This document shows positions 6,032 through 6,466 of a stretch of DNA of 6,466 bases, one piece after another (positions within the stretch are counted from its first letter, which is position 1; every line of letters begins with the position of its first letter). The stretch spans positions 1 to 6,466 of the forward strand of contig JANRIM010000072.1 of assembly GCA_033764865.1 (NCBI GenBank). Reading direction: 5' to 3'. The notes below the pieces were generated by a model, which did no database searches, was not told the DNA's origin, and was given only the letters and a program-made list of their open reading frames with translations. Source of the stretch: VFBF01 sp033764865. Lineage in GTDB: Bacteria; Pseudomonadota; Alphaproteobacteria; Caulobacterales; Aquidulcibacteraceae. Both the position numbers and the translations under genes were made by a program.

Positions 6032-6466
6032 ATGACACTGCACCGAGCCTACACATTCGCCGACGGCTGGTCGGATCTTGAGACGCTCCTTCGCTGGATC
6101 GAGCAGCTTTACGGGGAGGCGCTCGCGCCCGGCGCGCTGCTCGCGCGGCGCATGGCGTTCGATGCCGCGCGCTGGCTTCGCGCGGCGGAGGCGTTGGCGC
6201 GCTGCCTTGTGCTGGCGCTGGCGGCCGCCGTGACGCTCACGCCACGCGCGGCGCGTGCGAAACGCCCGGCGCGCAAGGGATTCCGCGGCGTACGCGCCCG
6301 CGGGCTGTTCTGCGCGCGCAGCGCGGCGCGGCGGCGTGGCGTGCGCCCCGCGCACGCGCCGATGCACTGGGCGGCGGAGGAGGCCTGGACGTATTTCGGC
6401 GGGCGCGAACGCGCGGCGGAGGCGCGGGAGGCGGCGCGCGCGCGGGGCTGCGGCGGCGATCCGCGC
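6032..6466 (+). CDS. Hypothetical Arg/Ala-rich protein, 3' end cut by window edge
   Basis: I do not recognise this protein. The frame is open to the right edge for 145 codons with coding-like G/C third positions. The N-terminus has aromatic and acidic residues of a folded protein (AYTFADGWSDLETLLRWIEQ, 6-25). A long Ala/Leu helix covers about 35-69 (RRMAFDAARWLRAAEALARC and a hydrophobic end) and could be amphipathic or membrane-associated. A basic stretch follows (70-105), containing KGFRGVRARGLFCARS (82-97). MHWAAEEAWTYF (111-122) and a charged helix come last. There is no signal peptide. ATG 6020 is in frame and would add four residues; neither start has a good ribosome site, and 6032 is preferred because 6020 lies in a possible -10 element. 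It diverges from the TPR gene. Coding is likely but not proven. Confidence 0.65.
   Translation, partial: MTLHRAYTFADGWSDLETLLRWIEQLYGEALAPGALLARRMAFDAARWLRAAEALARCLVLALAAAVTLTPRAARAKRPARKGFRGVRARGLFCARSAARRRGVRPAHAPMHWAAEEAWTYFGGRERAAEAREAARARGCGGDPR

Noticed and set aside
5891..6367. N-terminal extension of the TPR gene to the ATG at 6367
   Set aside because: The extra 159 residues are Arg-rich and unlike folded protein, and they would bury the signal peptide at 5890-5771.

Overview
The window is very GC-rich, with G or C at most third codon positions. It looks like chromosomal DNA of an alphaproteobacterium. This rests on three things: a class II DAHP synthase, a secreted TPR protein of the cysteine-pair type common in Rhizobiales-like genomes, and a promoter style with little or no 5' leader. 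The placement is an inference from gene content; there is no rRNA or other phylogenetic marker. High GC also produces long antisense open frames (up to 962 codons), which I treat as shadows.

Layout from left to right. (1) Minus strand, 1-1127: a protein cut by the left edge that joins an N-terminal TIR-like domain to a complete-looking ParA-type ATPase. (2) 1128-1348: a divergent intergenic region with a perfect 14-bp palindrome near the TIR-ParA start and a possible promoter just before the next gene. (3) Plus strand, 1349-2731: class II DAHP synthase, the entry enzyme of the shikimate pathway. (4) Plus strand, 2813-4189: a six-helix membrane histidine kinase with no receiver domain. (5) Plus strand, 4179-4640: a YaiI/YqxD (DUF188) PIN-like protein overlapping the kinase by 11 bases. 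(6) Minus strand, 4637-5890: a secreted protein of nine TPR units, converging on the DUF188 gene with interlocked stop codons. (7) 5891-6031: a divergent intergenic region with an inverted repeat. (8) Plus strand, 6032-6466: the start of an unrecognised basic protein, cut by the right edge. Both edge genes are open to the window border.

AroG, the kinase and the DUF188 gene run in one direction and may share transcripts. The kinase and DUF188 genes are almost certainly translationally coupled. No pathway link between aroG and the other genes can be seen. No mobile element, CRISPR array, RNA gene or phage gene was found.

The most unusual item is the TIR-ParA fusion. Its TIR part keeps the fold signature but has Asp where catalytic TIR domains carry the NADase Glu, so a signalling or scaffold role is at least as likely as an NAD-degrading one.
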